Positions 44,385 through 58,065 of a DNA stretch of 64,000 nucleotides are shown here, piece by piece (position 1 is the stretch's first letter; each line of letters opens with the position of its first letter). The stretch covers positions 620,001 through 684,000 of the forward strand of contig CAVZDW010000008.1 in assembly GCA_963774155.1 (NCBI GenBank). The letters run 5' to 3'. The position numbers and the translations under genes are program-made. The notes under the pieces are model-generated. The model was given only the letters and a program-made list of their open reading frames with translations, was not told the DNA's origin and did not search any database. Origin of the DNA: DASSUW01 sp963774155. GTDB lineage: Bacteria; Actinomycetota; Thermoleophilia; Solirubrobacterales; Solirubrobacteraceae.

Positions 44385-46637
44385 TCAGGCGGCAGTCTCC
44401 TCGGCCGGCGGCGCCGCCGGCTCCTCGGCGGGCGGAGCGGTCGTGGGCTCCGGGGCCGGGGCGGTCTCGCCGCCGGTCTCGGGCGCGGCGGTCGCCTCCG
44501 GGGCCACGGTGGTCTCCGGCGTCACCGGGGTGGACGGGGTGTCGGTCTCCTCCTCGTCCTCCTCCGGCGGGTAGATCTCCTGGAGCGACTCGACGAAGGT
44601 GCGGAAGATGCTGGCCGGGAACGTGCCGCCGGCCACCGGCTGGCCCTGGTACTCGGTCTCCATCGAGCGGAACTCGTTGGGATAGCCGACCCAGACGGCG
44701 ACCGTGTACTCGGGCGTCCAGCCGACGAACCAGGCGTCGCCGTAGCCCTCGGTCGTCCCCGTCTTGCCGGAGATCGGCGTGTCTCCCACCTGCGCGCGAG
44801 TGCCGGTGCCGACGGTCACGACGTTGCGCAGCAGCGAGCCGACCTGCTCGGCCACGTCGCGCTCGAGCACGTTGCGGCGCTTGGTGTGGTTGATGGCCTC
44901 CTCGCCGCCGGGGAGCGTCACCGGCTTCCACTCGCCGTCGACCTCGTGCTCGATCCGGCGCAGGCCGGAGGGGCCGGGCGCGCGCTCGTCGCGCGGGTTG
45001 TCGGAGCCCGGGCTGAGCGTGCCGTAGACGAGGTCGCCGCCGCTGGCGAACGTCTCGTAGGCGTGCGCCATGTCGAGCGGCGTCACGCCCTCCTCGAGGC
45101 CGCCGAGCGTCATCGCCCAGTTGGTCGAGACGTTGGTGCGGATGCCCATGCGCTCGGCGAGGCGCGCGATCCTGCGCGTGCCGATCTGGATGCCCAGCTG
45201 GGCGAAGACCGAGTTGTCGGAGAACGTGGTCGCGCGCGCGAGGGTGGTGACTCCGGCGTACGCGCCCTCATAGTTGTTAACGGTGAAGACCTCCTTCGAC
45301 TTGGGAACGTCGAAGGTCATCTTCTGGGAGGTCCAGACCGAGTTGGGTGAGACCCCCTCACGCAGCGCCTCGGCGAGGATGAACGGCTTGATGGCCGAGC
45401 CCGGCTGCCGCTGGCCCTGGGTGGCGAGGTTGAACGGCAGCTCGTTGAAGTCGTCGCCGCCGACCATGGCGCGGACCTGGCCGGTGTCGTTGTCGAGCGC
45501 GACGAGCGCGGCGCGCGGGCCGTCCTCGTTGGGGAGCCAGCTGTCGATCGCCTGCTCAGCGGCGTCCTGCAGCTCGCCGTCGATCGTCGTCCGCACCCGC
45601 AGACCGCCCTCGAAGGCCAGGCGGGCGCCGTCCTGCCCGCCACCGAGGCGGTCGACGACCTGCTGCTTGACCCACGACGTGAAGTAGGGGTGGTCGCTCT
45701 CCTCGATCGGCGGCTGGAGGTCGCCGCGCTCGGGCAGCTCGCGCTGGGTCGAGTCCTGGTACTGCTGGGGGGAGATGAACCCCTGGTCGCGCATGTAGCG
45801 CAGCACGAGGTCGCGGCGGTCCTTGGCGGCCTCGGGGTTGGCGATCGGGTCGTAGGCCGTCGGGGACGCCACCATGCCGGCCAGCAGCGCGGCCTCGTGC
45901 GGCTCGAGCCGCGAGGCGCACTTGGGCCGGTCGGGCTGGTCGCAACCGGGGTGGTTGGGCTGGAAGTAGGTCCGCGCCGCCGCCTCGATCCCGTACGCGC
46001 CGTTGCCGAAGTAGATCGTGTTGAGGTAGTTGCGGAGGATCTCCTCCTTGGTCCACTGGCGCGTGAGGTGGTAGGCCATCGCGGCCTCGCGCAGCTTCTG
46101 GAACACGGTGCGGTCGTCCTGCGCGGCGAGCGCGTTCTTGACGAACTGCTGCGTGATCGTCGACCCGCCCTGGACCACGCGCTGCTGGACGACGTCCTGG
46201 TAGAAGGCGCGGGCGATGCCGCGCAGGTCGACGCCGTCGTTGGTGTAGAAGCGCCGGTCCTCGATGGCGATGATCGCGTGCTTCATCACCGGCGCGATCT
46301 CCTCCTCGCGCAGGAAGACGCGCTTCTCGTTGCCGGTGAGCACGCCGATCCGGCGGCCCTTGATGTCGTAGATGACCGAGTTCCGGGCCACCGGCCGCTC
46401 GAGCTTCGGCAGGTCGGACGCGACGGCCATCATCATCCCGAAGACGGTCGAGACGAGGGCCAGGGCGCCGAGGCCGAGGAAGAGGGCGAACAGGCGCAGC
46501 TTGCGGATCCGCACCTTGCGGCGCGGCTTGCGCTCCTTGACCGTGGCGTGCGGGCGCAGGGGAACCACGTTGGAGCCGTTCCCGGCGCCATCCGGCGCGC
46601 CGCCAGACGGTTCGTCTTTGCGTTCGCGATCGCTCAT
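44385..46637 (-). CDS. bifunctional penicillin-binding protein (class A, PBP1a-like)
   Basis: Peptidoglycan glycosyltransferase plus transpeptidase, 750 residues. A basic cytoplasmic N-terminus (about 1-45) and one membrane helix (about 48-72) precede the GT51 domain (IEDRRFYTNDGVDLRGIAR, QGGSTITQQFVKNAL). The penicillin-binding domain has SAIKP (SxxK), SDN (SxN, in TFSDNSVF) and SGKTGTT (KTG). The C-terminus is a Pro/Thr/Glu/Ala-rich tail of about 60 residues outside the cell. It stands alone between two convergent or divergent units. Confidence 0.95.
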   Translation of the reverse strand: MSDRERKDEPSGGAPDGAGNGSNVVPLRPHATVKERKPRRKVRIRKLRLFALFLGLGALALVSTVFGMMMAVASDLPKLERPVARNSVIYDIKGRRIGVLTGNEKRVFLREEEIAPVMKHAIIAIEDRRFYTNDGVDLRGIARAFYQDVVQQRVVQGGSTITQQFVKNALAAQDDRTVFQKLREAAMAYHLTRQWTKEEILRNYLNTIYFGNGAYGIEAAARTYFQPNHPGCDQPDRPKCASRLEPHEAALLAGMVASPTAYDPIANPEAAKDRRDLVLRYMRDQGFISPQQYQDSTQRELPERGDLQPPIEESDHPYFTSWVKQQVVDRLGGGQDGARLAFEGGLRVRTTIDGELQDAAEQAIDSWLPNEDGPRAALVALDNDTGQVRAMVGGDDFNELPFNLATQGQRQPGSAIKPFILAEALREGVSPNSVWTSQKMTFDVPKSKEVFTVNNYEGAYAGVTTLARATTFSDNSVFAQLGIQIGTRRIARLAERMGIRTNVSTNWAMTLGGLEEGVTPLDMAHAYETFASGGDLVYGTLSPGSDNPRDERAPGPSGLRRIEHEVDGEWKPVTLPGGEEAINHTKRRNVLERDVAEQVGSLLRNVVTVGTGTRAQVGDTPISGKTGTTEGYGDAWFVGWTPEYTVAVWVGYPNEFRSMETEYQGQPVAGGTFPASIFRTFVESLQEIYPPEEDEEETDTPSTPVTPETTVAPEATAAPETGGETAPAPEPTTAPPAEEPAAPPAEETAA

Positions 46638-46749
46638 ACGGTGGGTTGGGGACCCGCCTCGAGCATCCACGCCCGAAAGGCCTGACGTGTGGAATCGACC
46701 CTGATCCGCACGGATGACCAGCCCCGTCTGGAGGCTAGCATTGGGCCGG

Positions 46750-47922
46750 ATGGAAGATCCCGCCTCGCTCGCCGCCCGTCTCGGCCGTAACGCGGTCGAG
46801 CTCCTGCCCAGCGGCGCGCTCGAGAAGCGCCTCGCCGAGGGCCGTCCGCTGCGCGTGAAGCTCGGTCTGGACCCGACGGCGAGCGACCTGCACCTGGGCC
46901 ACACGGTGGTCCTCCAGAAGCTGCGCGAGTTCCAGGACGCCGGCCACACCGTCGTCCTCATCGTGGGCGACTACACGGCCCGCGTCGGGGACCCCAGCGG
47001 CCGCTCGGTCACCCGCCCGGTGCTCACCGGCGAGGAGATCGACGCGCACGCGCGCACGTACGTGGACCAGGCCGGCAAGGTGCTGCGGACCGACGAGCGG
47101 CTCGAGCTGCGCCACAACAGCGAATGGCTCGACATGCCGGCCGAGGATCTCTTCCGGCTCGCGCGCGTGCCCACCGTGGCCCAGATCCTCGAGCGCGACG
47201 ACTTCTCCAAGCGCTGGGCGGCCGGCGAGCCGATCTCGCTGCTCGAGCTCCTGTACCCGGTGCTGCAGGGCTACGACTCGGTCGCCGTGGAGGCGGACGT
47301 GGAGCTCGGCGGCACGGACCAGACCTTCAACCTGCTCATGGGGCGGGCGATCCAGGCCGCCTACGGCGTGCCGCAGCAGTCGATCCTCACGATGCCGCTG
47401 CTGCCGGGGACCGACGGCGTGCAGAAGATGTCGAAGTCGATCGGCAACCAGATCGGGATCACCGAGCCGCCGGGCGAGATGTACGGCAAGACGCTGTCGG
47501 TGCCGGACGAGGCGCTGCCGCAGTGGTACGGCCTGCTGCTGGGGCGCGACGTGCCCGCGGACGCGTCGCCGCGCGACGCCAAGCGCGCGCTCGCGCGCGC
47601 GATCGTGGAGCGGTTCCACTCGGCCGAGGCCGCCGCGGAGGCCGAGGCCGAGTTCGACCGCGTCTTCGTCTCCCACGACCTGCCCTCGGAGATCGAGGAG
47701 CACGTCGTGCGCCCGCTCAACGGCGTCGTGCACCTGCCGGAGGTGATCGCCGACGCGTTCGGCGGATCGCGCTCCGAGGCGCGGCGAGCGATCGCCGGCG
47801 GCGGCGTGAAGCTCGACGGCTCGCCCGTGGCCCCCGACGTCTTCGACCTGCCCTCGACCGAGCTCGACGGCCGCGTGCTGCAGGTCGGCAAGCGGCGCTT
47901 CCGGCGCCTGCGCGTGGCGTGA
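46750..47922 (+). CDS. tyrS: tyrosyl-tRNA synthetase
   Basis: Class I synthetase of 390 residues. HLGH (48-51) is the HIGH motif, KMSKS lies near 230, GGTDQTFNLLMGR precedes it, and the C-terminus is an S4-like RNA-binding domain (GGSRSEARRAIAGGGVKLDG). This is the TyrZ-like long-helix group. TAGCAT ends 8 nt before the ATG, consistent with a leaderless mRNA. The next gene overlaps by 4 nt. Confidence 0.96.
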   Translation: MEDPASLAARLGRNAVELLPSGALEKRLAEGRPLRVKLGLDPTASDLHLGHTVVLQKLREFQDAGHTVVLIVGDYTARVGDPSGRSVTRPVLTGEEIDAHARTYVDQAGKVLRTDERLELRHNSEWLDMPAEDLFRLARVPTVAQILERDDFSKRWAAGEPISLLELLYPVLQGYDSVAVEADVELGGTDQTFNLLMGRAIQAAYGVPQQSILTMPLLPGTDGVQKMSKSIGNQIGITEPPGEMYGKTLSVPDEALPQWYGLLLGRDVPADASPRDAKRALARAIVERFHSAEAAAEAEAEFDRVFVSHDLPSEIEEHVVRPLNGVVHLPEVIADAFGGSRSEARRAIAGGGVKLDGSPVAPDVFDLPSTELDGRVLQVGKRRFRRLRVA

Positions 47923-48347
47923 CCGTCCACACGGGGCTCCTGCGGCTCGAGACGGACGGCGAAGGCCACGTCGTCGACCTCACCGAGGGCGTCCTGGCCG
48001 TCGTGCTCCAGAGCGGCGTCAGCGACGGCGTCGTGACCGTCTTCGTCACGGGGTCCACGGCGGCGGTGACGACGATGGAGTTCGAGCCCGGCGGCGTGCA
48101 GGACCTCCGCGACGCGCTCGCGCGGCTGGTGCCGGTGGCGCGACCGGGCGGCGGCGACTACGAGCACAACGTGCGCAACGGCGACGACAATGCCCATGCG
48201 CACCTGCGGGCTTCCCTGGTCGGGCCGTCTGAATCGGTGCCGCTGGTCCGCGGGCGGCTGGTCCTCGGCACGTGGCAGCAGGTCGTCTTGATCGATTTCG
48301 ACGTCCGCCCACGGGCCCGCGAGGTGCATGTCCAGGTGGTCTCGTAG
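47919..48347 (+). CDS. YjbQ/UPF0047 family protein
   Basis: 142 residues of a small widespread enzyme family, some members of which show weak thiamine-phosphate synthase activity. Family motifs TGSTAAVTTMEFEPGG, NGDDNAHAHLRASLVGPS and LGTWQQVVLIDFD are present with the conserved His residues. GTG 47919 overlaps the tyrS stop. The true role is uncertain in the family as a whole. Confidence 0.88.
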   Translation: MTVHTGLLRLETDGEGHVVDLTEGVLAVVLQSGVSDGVVTVFVTGSTAAVTTMEFEPGGVQDLRDALARLVPVARPGGGDYEHNVRNGDDNAHAHLRASLVGPSESVPLVRGRLVLGTWQQVVLIDFDVRPRAREVHVQVVS

Positions 48348-48393
48348 CCGAGTGCTACAGTCCCCGGCCGCTGGAGGACAGCCCCCACCGCGC

Positions 48394-48423
48394 TTGGACA
48401 GGTCGGCTGGGGCGCGCTACACT
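48394..48423 (+). promoter_or_regulatory. rRNA operon promoter
   Basis: TTGGAC (48394-48399), an 18-nt spacer and TACACT (48418-48423) form a good -35/-10 pair about 280 nt before the 16S gene. The 357-nt gap 48348-48705 holds only this promoter and the transcribed leader. Confidence 0.6.
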
Positions 48424-48491
48424 CCATTGCCCGCTCGGGACGGTTCCGAGCGCGCCCACGCGGAGGAGACCCCTTCGCAGCGAGGCGCAGC

Positions 48492-48515
48492 GGTCTTTGA
48501 AAACTCAACAGCATG
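48492..48515 (+). promoter_or_regulatory. boxA-like element and 5' half of the 16S processing stem
   Basis: GGTCTTTGAAAACTCAACAG with the following CATG is boxA-like and is also complementary to CATGCTGTTGAGTTTTGAGA and the next four bases at 50378-50401 in the spacer. The pair encloses the 16S gene, as expected for the RNase III precursor stem. Confidence 0.7.
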
Positions 48516-48705
48516 CGCACCGATCGGCCCTGGCCTAGCGCCAGAGCCAATGATCGATGTGCGTCCAGGTTCGTCAACGCCGCCGGCGCTACCCGCGTCG
48601 GACGGCAAAAATGAATCAAGTAGTACCTCGTCGATCGCATCCGGCGCCGGCCACGTGTACGGCCGCGCCCTCGTGAGATGCGCGACAGCTCGAAGTGAGT
48701 AGTTC

Positions 48706-53515
<4,810 letters not shown>

Positions 53516-53536
53516 TATTTTTTAGTGGTACCCGTG

Positions 53537-53568
53537 GTTGGCAGGCTGTGCAGTTTTGAAGGTCCGCG
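53537..53568 (+). promoter_or_regulatory. 3' half of the 23S processing stem
   Basis: GTTGGCAGGCTGTGCAGTTT with the following TTGAAGGTCC is complementary to the spacer segment 50430-50462, with one small mismatch patch, closing the precursor stem around 23S. Confidence 0.7.
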
Positions 53569-53590
53569 TAGTGGCGCGTGGTCTTGACAA

Positions 53591-53707
53591 GTTCGGTGGC
53601 TTTAGCGTGGGGGAAACACCTCTTCCCATTCCGAACAGAGCAGTTAAGCCCCACAGCGCCGATGGTACTTGGCCTTCACGGGCCTGGGAGAGTAGGTCGC
53701 CGCCGGT
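53591..53707 (+). rRNA. rrf: 5S ribosomal RNA
   Basis: About 117 nt. GTTCGGTGGC at the start pairs with GTCGCCGCCG at the end, and the conserved CCCATTCCGAACAGAGCAGT lies at 53625-53644 with GGGAGAGTAGG before the 3' end. Ends approximate. Confidence 0.93.
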
Positions 53708-53713
53708 TCTTCA

Positions 53714-53758
53714 TCCGCCCTCGTGGCGGACCCCCGAGCCGCCCGAGAGGGCGGCTCG
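53714..53758 (+). terminator. rRNA operon terminator hairpins
   Basis: Two hairpins in a row: TCCGCC-N5-GGCGGA (53714-53730) and the strong GAGCCGCCC-GAGA-GGGCGGCTC (53736-53757), followed by a short GTTT. Placement directly after 5S suggests the end of the rRNA transcript. Confidence 0.7.
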
Positions 53759-53832
53759 AGCCGTTTAAGGCCGGCTTACCGCTCAGGCGTACTGTCCGGT
53801 GCTCATCTACGGCAGGCACAGGAGGGATCGAC

Positions 53833-53982
53833 ATGGAGTGGCTCGTCGTCTTCTTCGTAGTGTTCTTCCTCGTCGCGTGCATCGGCTCCGTGTGGTTCGC
53901 CCCGGAGGACCGCCCTGGCTTCAAGCACCCGGATCGCAAGGTGCGCCAGCCCGTCGGTTCGTGGTTCCATCCCGGGACCTGA
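53833..53982 (+). CDS. 49-residue membrane protein
   Basis: Starts MEWLVVFFVVFFLVACIGSV, a single hydrophobic helix, then FAPEDRPGFKHPDRKVRQPV and a short end. GGAGGG lies 6 nt before the ATG. No family recognised. A HAD gene starts at or within its 3' end. Confidence 0.65.
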   Translation: MEWLVVFFVVFFLVACIGSVWFAPEDRPGFKHPDRKVRQPVGSWFHPGT

Positions 53983-54738
53983 GCTGGGAACTCGTCATCT
54001 TCGATTGCGACGGCGTGCTCGTCGACAGCGAGCGGATCGCCGTACGCATCGACGCGCACGTCCTCGCCGAGCTCGGCTGGCCGCTGACCGAGGCTGAGAT
54101 CGTCGAGCGGTTCGTCGGCCGCTCGGAGAGCTACATGGTCGGCGAGATCGAGCGCCGGCTCGGCCGCCCCCTCGCCGCGGACTGGGACGCCGCCTACCAC
54201 CGCCTGTACCGCGAAGCGTTCGAGGCCGAGCTCGCGCCGGTCGAGGGCGTCGTCGACGCGCTCGACGCGCTCAGCCTCCCCACCTGCGTCGCCTCGAGCA
54301 GCTCCGCACGAGCGTCTGCGGCACACCCTCGGCCTCACCGGCCTGCTCGACCGCTTCGAGGGCCGCATCTTCAGCGCCGACGATGTGAGCAACGGCAAGC
54401 CGGCGCCGGACCTCTTCCTCCACGCCGCGGCCACCCTCGGAGCGGACCCCGCGCGCTGCGCCGTGATCGAGGACAGCCCGTACGGCGTCCAGGCGGCGCG
54501 GGCCGCGGGCATGCGCGCGTTCGGGTACGCCGGCGGGCTGACCCCGGCCGAGCGGCTCGAGGGCCCCGCGACCGTCGTGTTCGACGACATGCGCGAGCTC
54601 CCCGCGCTCCTGCGTCGCTGCCGACGACAACCCCGCTGGGTAGGGAGAGCGGGGCCAGCCGACGCGCCCGGTTTTCGCGCTCGCGTCCTGCCTGATGATC
54701 GAGGGGTGATCAGAGGACAGGACGCTGCGCCTGCCTAG
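53979..54738 (+). CDS. HAD-superfamily hydrolase (beta-phosphoglucomutase-like), frame broken near 54308
   Basis: Phosphatase-type HAD. The first frame gives FDCDGVLVDSERIAVRIDAH (motif I) and LSLPTCVASSSS; after a +1 shift around 54300-54312 the second frame gives HERLRHTLGLTGLLDRFEGR, the lysine motif SNGKPAPDLFLHAA and motif IV AVIEDSPYGVQAARAAGM. Two missing bases would repair it. The start is CTG 53979, overlapping the previous stop as CTGA, or GTG 53961. The last 35 or so codons run into repeat copy D, so the C-terminus is not native. Confidence 0.78.
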
Positions 54739-54822
54739 CTGTTGTCTGGCGACAGTAGGGCAGGATGCGACGAGGAAATGGGCGAGCGCCGACCTCTCCG
54801 CTCCCTATCCAGCCGCAGTTGG
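54626..54822. repeat. intergenic hairpin element, copy D
   Basis: Left arm CAACCCCGCTGGGTAGGGAG (54628-54647) and right arm CTCCCTATCCAGCCGCAGTT (54801-54820) are close inverted repeats. Inside are GCGTCCTG/CAGGACGC (54683-54690 with 54718-54725, inner CTGAT/ATCAG) and CCTGCC/GGCAGG (54730-54735 with 54759-54764, inner TGTC-TGGC-GACA). The CGTCCTG/CAGGACG stem is shared with copy A. Confidence 0.7.
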
Positions 54823-54940
54823 CGTCGACCGCGCCGCCACCCCAAGGCGCTCGGGCCGCCCGCAGGCGGCCCAAGTGCATTGGAGCTTCGCGCCCGACGG
54901 CGCACCCGTCCTCCCAGACCGGGCGCCGGCGGGCGGGTGG
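54823..54940. other. intergenic, no gene seen
   Basis: GC-rich stretch right of copy D with a small hairpin GGGCCGCC-CGCA-GGCGGCCC (about 54855-54874). It forms the convergent gap between the HAD gene and the small minus-strand frame ending at 54941. Confidence 0.4.
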
Positions 54941-55213
54941 TCAGGCGCCCTGAGCCGGCTGATGGGGTACCGGCGAGACGCAGACCTGCGCGCGAGGCGC
55001 GACCGTTCCCGGCCGGCGCTTTCGCGGTTGACGACCGAGTGACCGGCGGTGCGGGTGCTCGCGTGTGGGGGCGGTGGGGGCCCGCGGAGTGAACCGCTCC
55101 GGAGCCTGTGCCTCACCCAGCGTGGCGAACGCCGCGGCCGTGTCTACAGCCCCACGCACCAGCTCGCGGAACGAGCGCTTTCTCGGGCGGTCCGTGGTCG
55201 TCAGGGGGAACAT
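54941..55213 (-). CDS. 90-residue hypothetical protein
   Basis: Open frame MFPLTTTDRPRKRSFRELVR continuing GAVDTAAAFATLGEAQAPE, then Pro/Arg-rich to the end. Only the first 40 residues look like ordinary protein. A TAGTCT box ends exactly 9 nt before the ATG, the same leaderless spacing seen for known genes here, which is the main support. The rest may be low-complexity or result from an unseen frame break. Function unknown. Between it and the DUF389 gene (55214-55368) I see only promoters. Confidence 0.4.
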   Translation of the reverse strand: MFPLTTTDRPRKRSFRELVRGAVDTAAAFATLGEAQAPERFTPRAPTAPTREHPHRRSLGRQPRKRRPGTVAPRAQVCVSPVPHQPAQGA

Positions 55214-55368
55214 GTGTTCGTCAGACTAGGTAGGGGGTCGGACGGAACGTGCAACGTGCGGACGTCCGTGTGCCGATCGGCACGGATTTGGCTCCACGCC
55301 GCGCAATGCGGCCCCCAGAATCTGCAATCGATCTTGCATACGGCCTTCACGGCTACCCTGCCCGCGGC

Positions 55369-56352
55369 ATGGTCCACCTCCGGGTCGTCTCACCGCCCGA
55401 CCGCACCGACGAGGTTCTGGAGGTGCTCGAGCGCACGCCCGCGGTCATCAACATCATCGTCCTGGAGGGGGTGGCCCACCGCCCGGACGGCGATGTGGTG
55501 ATGTGCGACGTCGCGCGCGAGGACGCGAGCGTGATCATCTCCGACCTCCGGCACCTCGGGATCGACGAGACCGGCTCGATCACGCTCGAGACCGTCGATC
55601 TCGCCCTCTCCAGGCACGCCCAGCAGGCGGAGCGGCACGCTGCCGGCGCGCCCGCGGACGCCGTGGTGTGGGAGGAGGTCGAGCAGCGGACCAACGAGAG
55701 CGTCGAGCTCTCCGGCGTCTTCCTCGTCTTCATGGTCCTGGCCGCGCTCCTGTCGGCGGTCAGCATCCTGCTCGACTCCGCCGTGCTGCTCGTCGGCGCG
55801 ATGGTCGTCGGCCCCGAGTTCGGCCCCATCGCCGGCGTCTGCGTCGCGCTCGTGCGACGGGAGCGGCGTCTCGCCCTCCGTTCCGGCCTGGCGCTGGCCG
55901 TGGGCTTCCCGCTGGCCATCGCCGTCACCTTCGTGACGATCATCATCTTCAAGGAGACGGGGATCTCGCCGGCCACGTTCACCGAGGACGACCACGAGCT
56001 CGCCCGCATCATCGCGAGCCCCGACTTCTACGCGGCCTTCGTGGCCGTGTGCGCCGGGGCGGCGGGCGTGTTGAGCCTGTCCACCGCGAAGTCCGGCGCC
56101 CTCATCGGGGTGCTGATCTCCGTCACGACGCTGCCCGCGGCCGCCAACGTCGGCCTCGCCGCCGCCTACCAGGACTGGGAGGCGTGGCGCGGGTCATTCC
56201 TCCAGCTGGGCCTCAACCTCGCGTGCATCCTCACGGCGGGCACCACCGTCCTGGCGATCCAGCGCCTGCTCTACCGCCGGCGCCGCCACCACCACCTGCG
56301 CGACGAGGTGAACTCACCGCGTTCCGAGCGCTCAGCGCGTTCCGAGCGATGA
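55369..56352 (+). CDS. DUF389 membrane protein
   Basis: 327 residues. A soluble N-terminal domain (MVHLRVVSPPDRTDEVLEVL, INIIVLEGVAHRPDGDVVMC) precedes four to five hydrophobic segments (about 125-320) including LLDSAVLLVGAMVVGPEFGP, the core DUF389 motif. The family is of unknown function, thought to be a transporter. TACCCT ends 9 nt before the ATG. The C-terminus ends in an 18-bp-spaced repeat (RSERSARSER) and overlaps the convergent isocitrate dehydrogenase-like gene by 21 nt. Confidence 0.88.
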   Translation: MVHLRVVSPPDRTDEVLEVLERTPAVINIIVLEGVAHRPDGDVVMCDVAREDASVIISDLRHLGIDETGSITLETVDLALSRHAQQAERHAAGAPADAVVWEEVEQRTNESVELSGVFLVFMVLAALLSAVSILLDSAVLLVGAMVVGPEFGPIAGVCVALVRRERRLALRSGLALAVGFPLAIAVTFVTIIIFKETGISPATFTEDDHELARIIASPDFYAAFVAVCAGAAGVLSLSTAKSGALIGVLISVTTLPAAANVGLAAAYQDWEAWRGSFLQLGLNLACILTAGTTVLAIQRLLYRRRRHHHLRDEVNSPRSERSARSER

Positions 56353-57435
56353 CCAGACGTCGACCTTGGTGCGGATCTTCTCGACCACCGCATCCGTGAA
56401 CTCGGTCGTCGAGGCGTGGCCGCCCAGGTCGAACGTCTTCGTGCCGGTCGCCACCGTCTCCAGCACGCCCTCGTAGATCGCCCGCGAGGCGCGCTCGGCC
56501 CCTGCCACACCCGTCGAGCCGGCGTACGAGAGCACGGCGCCGCAGGCCAGGATCATCGCCATCGGGTTGGCCACGTCCTTGCCCATGAGCGACGGAGCCG
56601 TGCCGTGCGGCGCCTCGGCCATGGCGACGTCGACCGCGTAGTCGTCGTCGAAGGCCAGCAGCACCGACTCGGCGCCCGCGATCGAGCCGAACATCGGCAG
56701 GACCATGTCCGAGAGGCAGTCGCCGTCGCGATTCAGCGCCGGGATGACCAGGGGCACCTCGGTGGCGCCCGTCAGGAGCCCCGCGTAGGTCGCGTCGATG
56801 AGGACCGGCATGTAGTCCACGTCGGGATGGCCCGCGGCCGCTCGGTCCATCTCCTCCTTGAGCATTCCCTCGTACACGGGGGAGACGGTCCACTTCGGCC
56901 CGCCGTAGACCCGGGCCTCCATCCGCTCGGCGGTCTGGAAGGCGTACTCGGCCACCGCCCGGCAGGTGGAGCGCGTGACCTTCTCGGTGCGGAACGCGAC
57001 CTCGTCGGCGGCGCCCTCGGTGCCCTCGCGCCACTGCTCGGCGCCGTAGGCGTCCTCGATCGCCATGCGCACGACCGAGATCGGGTGGAAGACGCCGGAG
57101 ACCGGTCCGACCACGCCCGGGATGCGCCGGCCGGTGCGGACGATCACCTTGCCGCCGACCTCCTCGCGCAGGATGCGGTTGGGGGAGCCGACGTCGTCCT
57201 TGCCCTCGGGCGTGACCGTCGCCGCCTTGATCCCGAAGCCGGCCTCGCGCATGGCGCGCGCCGCCTCGTGGACGACCTCGTTGCCGGTCTCGCGCCGCTT
57301 CTCCAGCGAGAGGTCGAAGCGCTCCTGCTCGATCTCCATTCCGAGCACGTCCGCCTCGAGCACGCGCAGCGAGGCCTCCAGCAGCTCCTGGCCGGTCTCG
57401 TCGCCCTCGAGGATCACGATGCGGACCGCTGCCAT
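56332..57435 (-). CDS. isocitrate/isopropylmalate dehydrogenase family protein
   Basis: 367 residues. The N-terminus VILEGDETGQELLEASLRVL is the family's nucleotide-binding start. Further motifs are SPNRILREEVGGKVIVRTGR (substrate arginines), PVLIDATYAGLLTGA and MAEAPHGTAPSLMGKDVANP with MAMILACG (adenine-binding region). leuB is elsewhere (37030), so an isocitrate dehydrogenase role is likely, though it is not the common monomeric actinobacterial Icd. The start overlaps the HD gene stop by one base (TGATG). Confidence 0.8.
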   Translation of the reverse strand: MAAVRIVILEGDETGQELLEASLRVLEADVLGMEIEQERFDLSLEKRRETGNEVVHEAARAMREAGFGIKAATVTPEGKDDVGSPNRILREEVGGKVIVRTGRRIPGVVGPVSGVFHPISVVRMAIEDAYGAEQWREGTEGAADEVAFRTEKVTRSTCRAVAEYAFQTAERMEARVYGGPKWTVSPVYEGMLKEEMDRAAAGHPDVDYMPVLIDATYAGLLTGATEVPLVIPALNRDGDCLSDMVLPMFGSIAGAESVLLAFDDDYAVDVAMAEAPHGTAPSLMGKDVANPMAMILACGAVLSYAGSTGVAGAERASRAIYEGVLETVATGTKTFDLGGHASTTEFTDAVVEKIRTKVDVWSSLGTR

Positions 57436-58019
57436 CAGGCCGCCGCCCCGCGGCCCTCGAGCCCGAGCTCCGGCGCGCGCTCTTCGAGAGCGGCGATGAC
57501 GAAGGCGAGGTGCTCGTCGAAGTCCACGCCGAGCTCCTCGGCGCCCTCGCGCATGGCGTCGCGGTCCACGGCGGCCGCGAAGGCGGGCGTCTTCATCTTC
57601 TTCTTGACCGACTTCGGCGTCATCCCGCGGATGCCCTCGGGCCGCACGTAGGCGCAGGCCATGATGAAGCCGCTCAGCTCGTCCACCGCGAAGAGGGTCT
57701 TCTCCAGCGGCGAGTCGCGCGACACCTCGAGGAAGTCCGCATGCGACGCCACGGCGCGGACGAACTCGGGCGAGAAGCCCTGCTTCTCGAGCTCGACCAG
57801 CGCCATGCGCGGATGGCCGGTCTCGAGGTCCGGATGGCGCTCGTAATCGAGGTCGTGGAGCATGCCGACGAGGCCCCACTGCTCCTCGTCGGAGCCGAAT
57901 TTGCGCGCGTACGCACGCATCGCCGCCTCGACCGCCAGCACGTGGCGGCGCAGGGACTCCGACTCGGTCCAAGAACAGAACAGGTCCCAGGCCTGATCCC
58001 GCGAAAGGGGCTCTGACAT
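57435..58019 (-). CDS. HD-domain protein, predicted hydrolase
   Basis: 194 residues with the HD phosphohydrolase metal motif: H at about 26 (RRHVLAVEAAMRAYA), LVGMLHDLDYERHPD (HD near 54), ASHADFLEV and AVDELSGFIMA. This is a common uncharacterised HD protein whose substrate may be a nucleotide. TAGGGT ends 7 nt before the ATG at 58019, on the same sequence that gives the divergent murA a TACCCT box. Confidence 0.83.
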   Translation of the reverse strand: MSEPLSRDQAWDLFCSWTESESLRRHVLAVEAAMRAYARKFGSDEEQWGLVGMLHDLDYERHPDLETGHPRMALVELEKQGFSPEFVRAVASHADFLEVSRDSPLEKTLFAVDELSGFIMACAYVRPEGIRGMTPKSVKKKMKTPAFAAAVDRDAMREGAEELGVDFDEHLAFVIAALEERAPELGLEGRGAAA

Positions 58020-58025
58020 GGCTGT

Positions 58026-58032
58026 TACCCTA
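58026..58032. promoter_or_regulatory. overlapping divergent -10 boxes for the HD gene and murA
   Basis: TACCCTA reads TACCCT on plus (58026-58031) and TAGGGT on minus (58032-58027). The minus box ends 7 nt before the HD gene ATG; the plus box is about 34 nt before the murA ATG. The two directions therefore share one melting site. Confidence 0.5.
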
Positions 58033-58065
58033 GCCCAGCCTCGGGGCCCTAGCCCCTCCACGCTC

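Noticed and set aside
58018..58065. Upstream ATG for murA giving MAVTLAQPRG
   Set aside because: It lies on the start codon of the divergent HD gene and upstream of both -10 boxes; ATG 58066 matches the family start.
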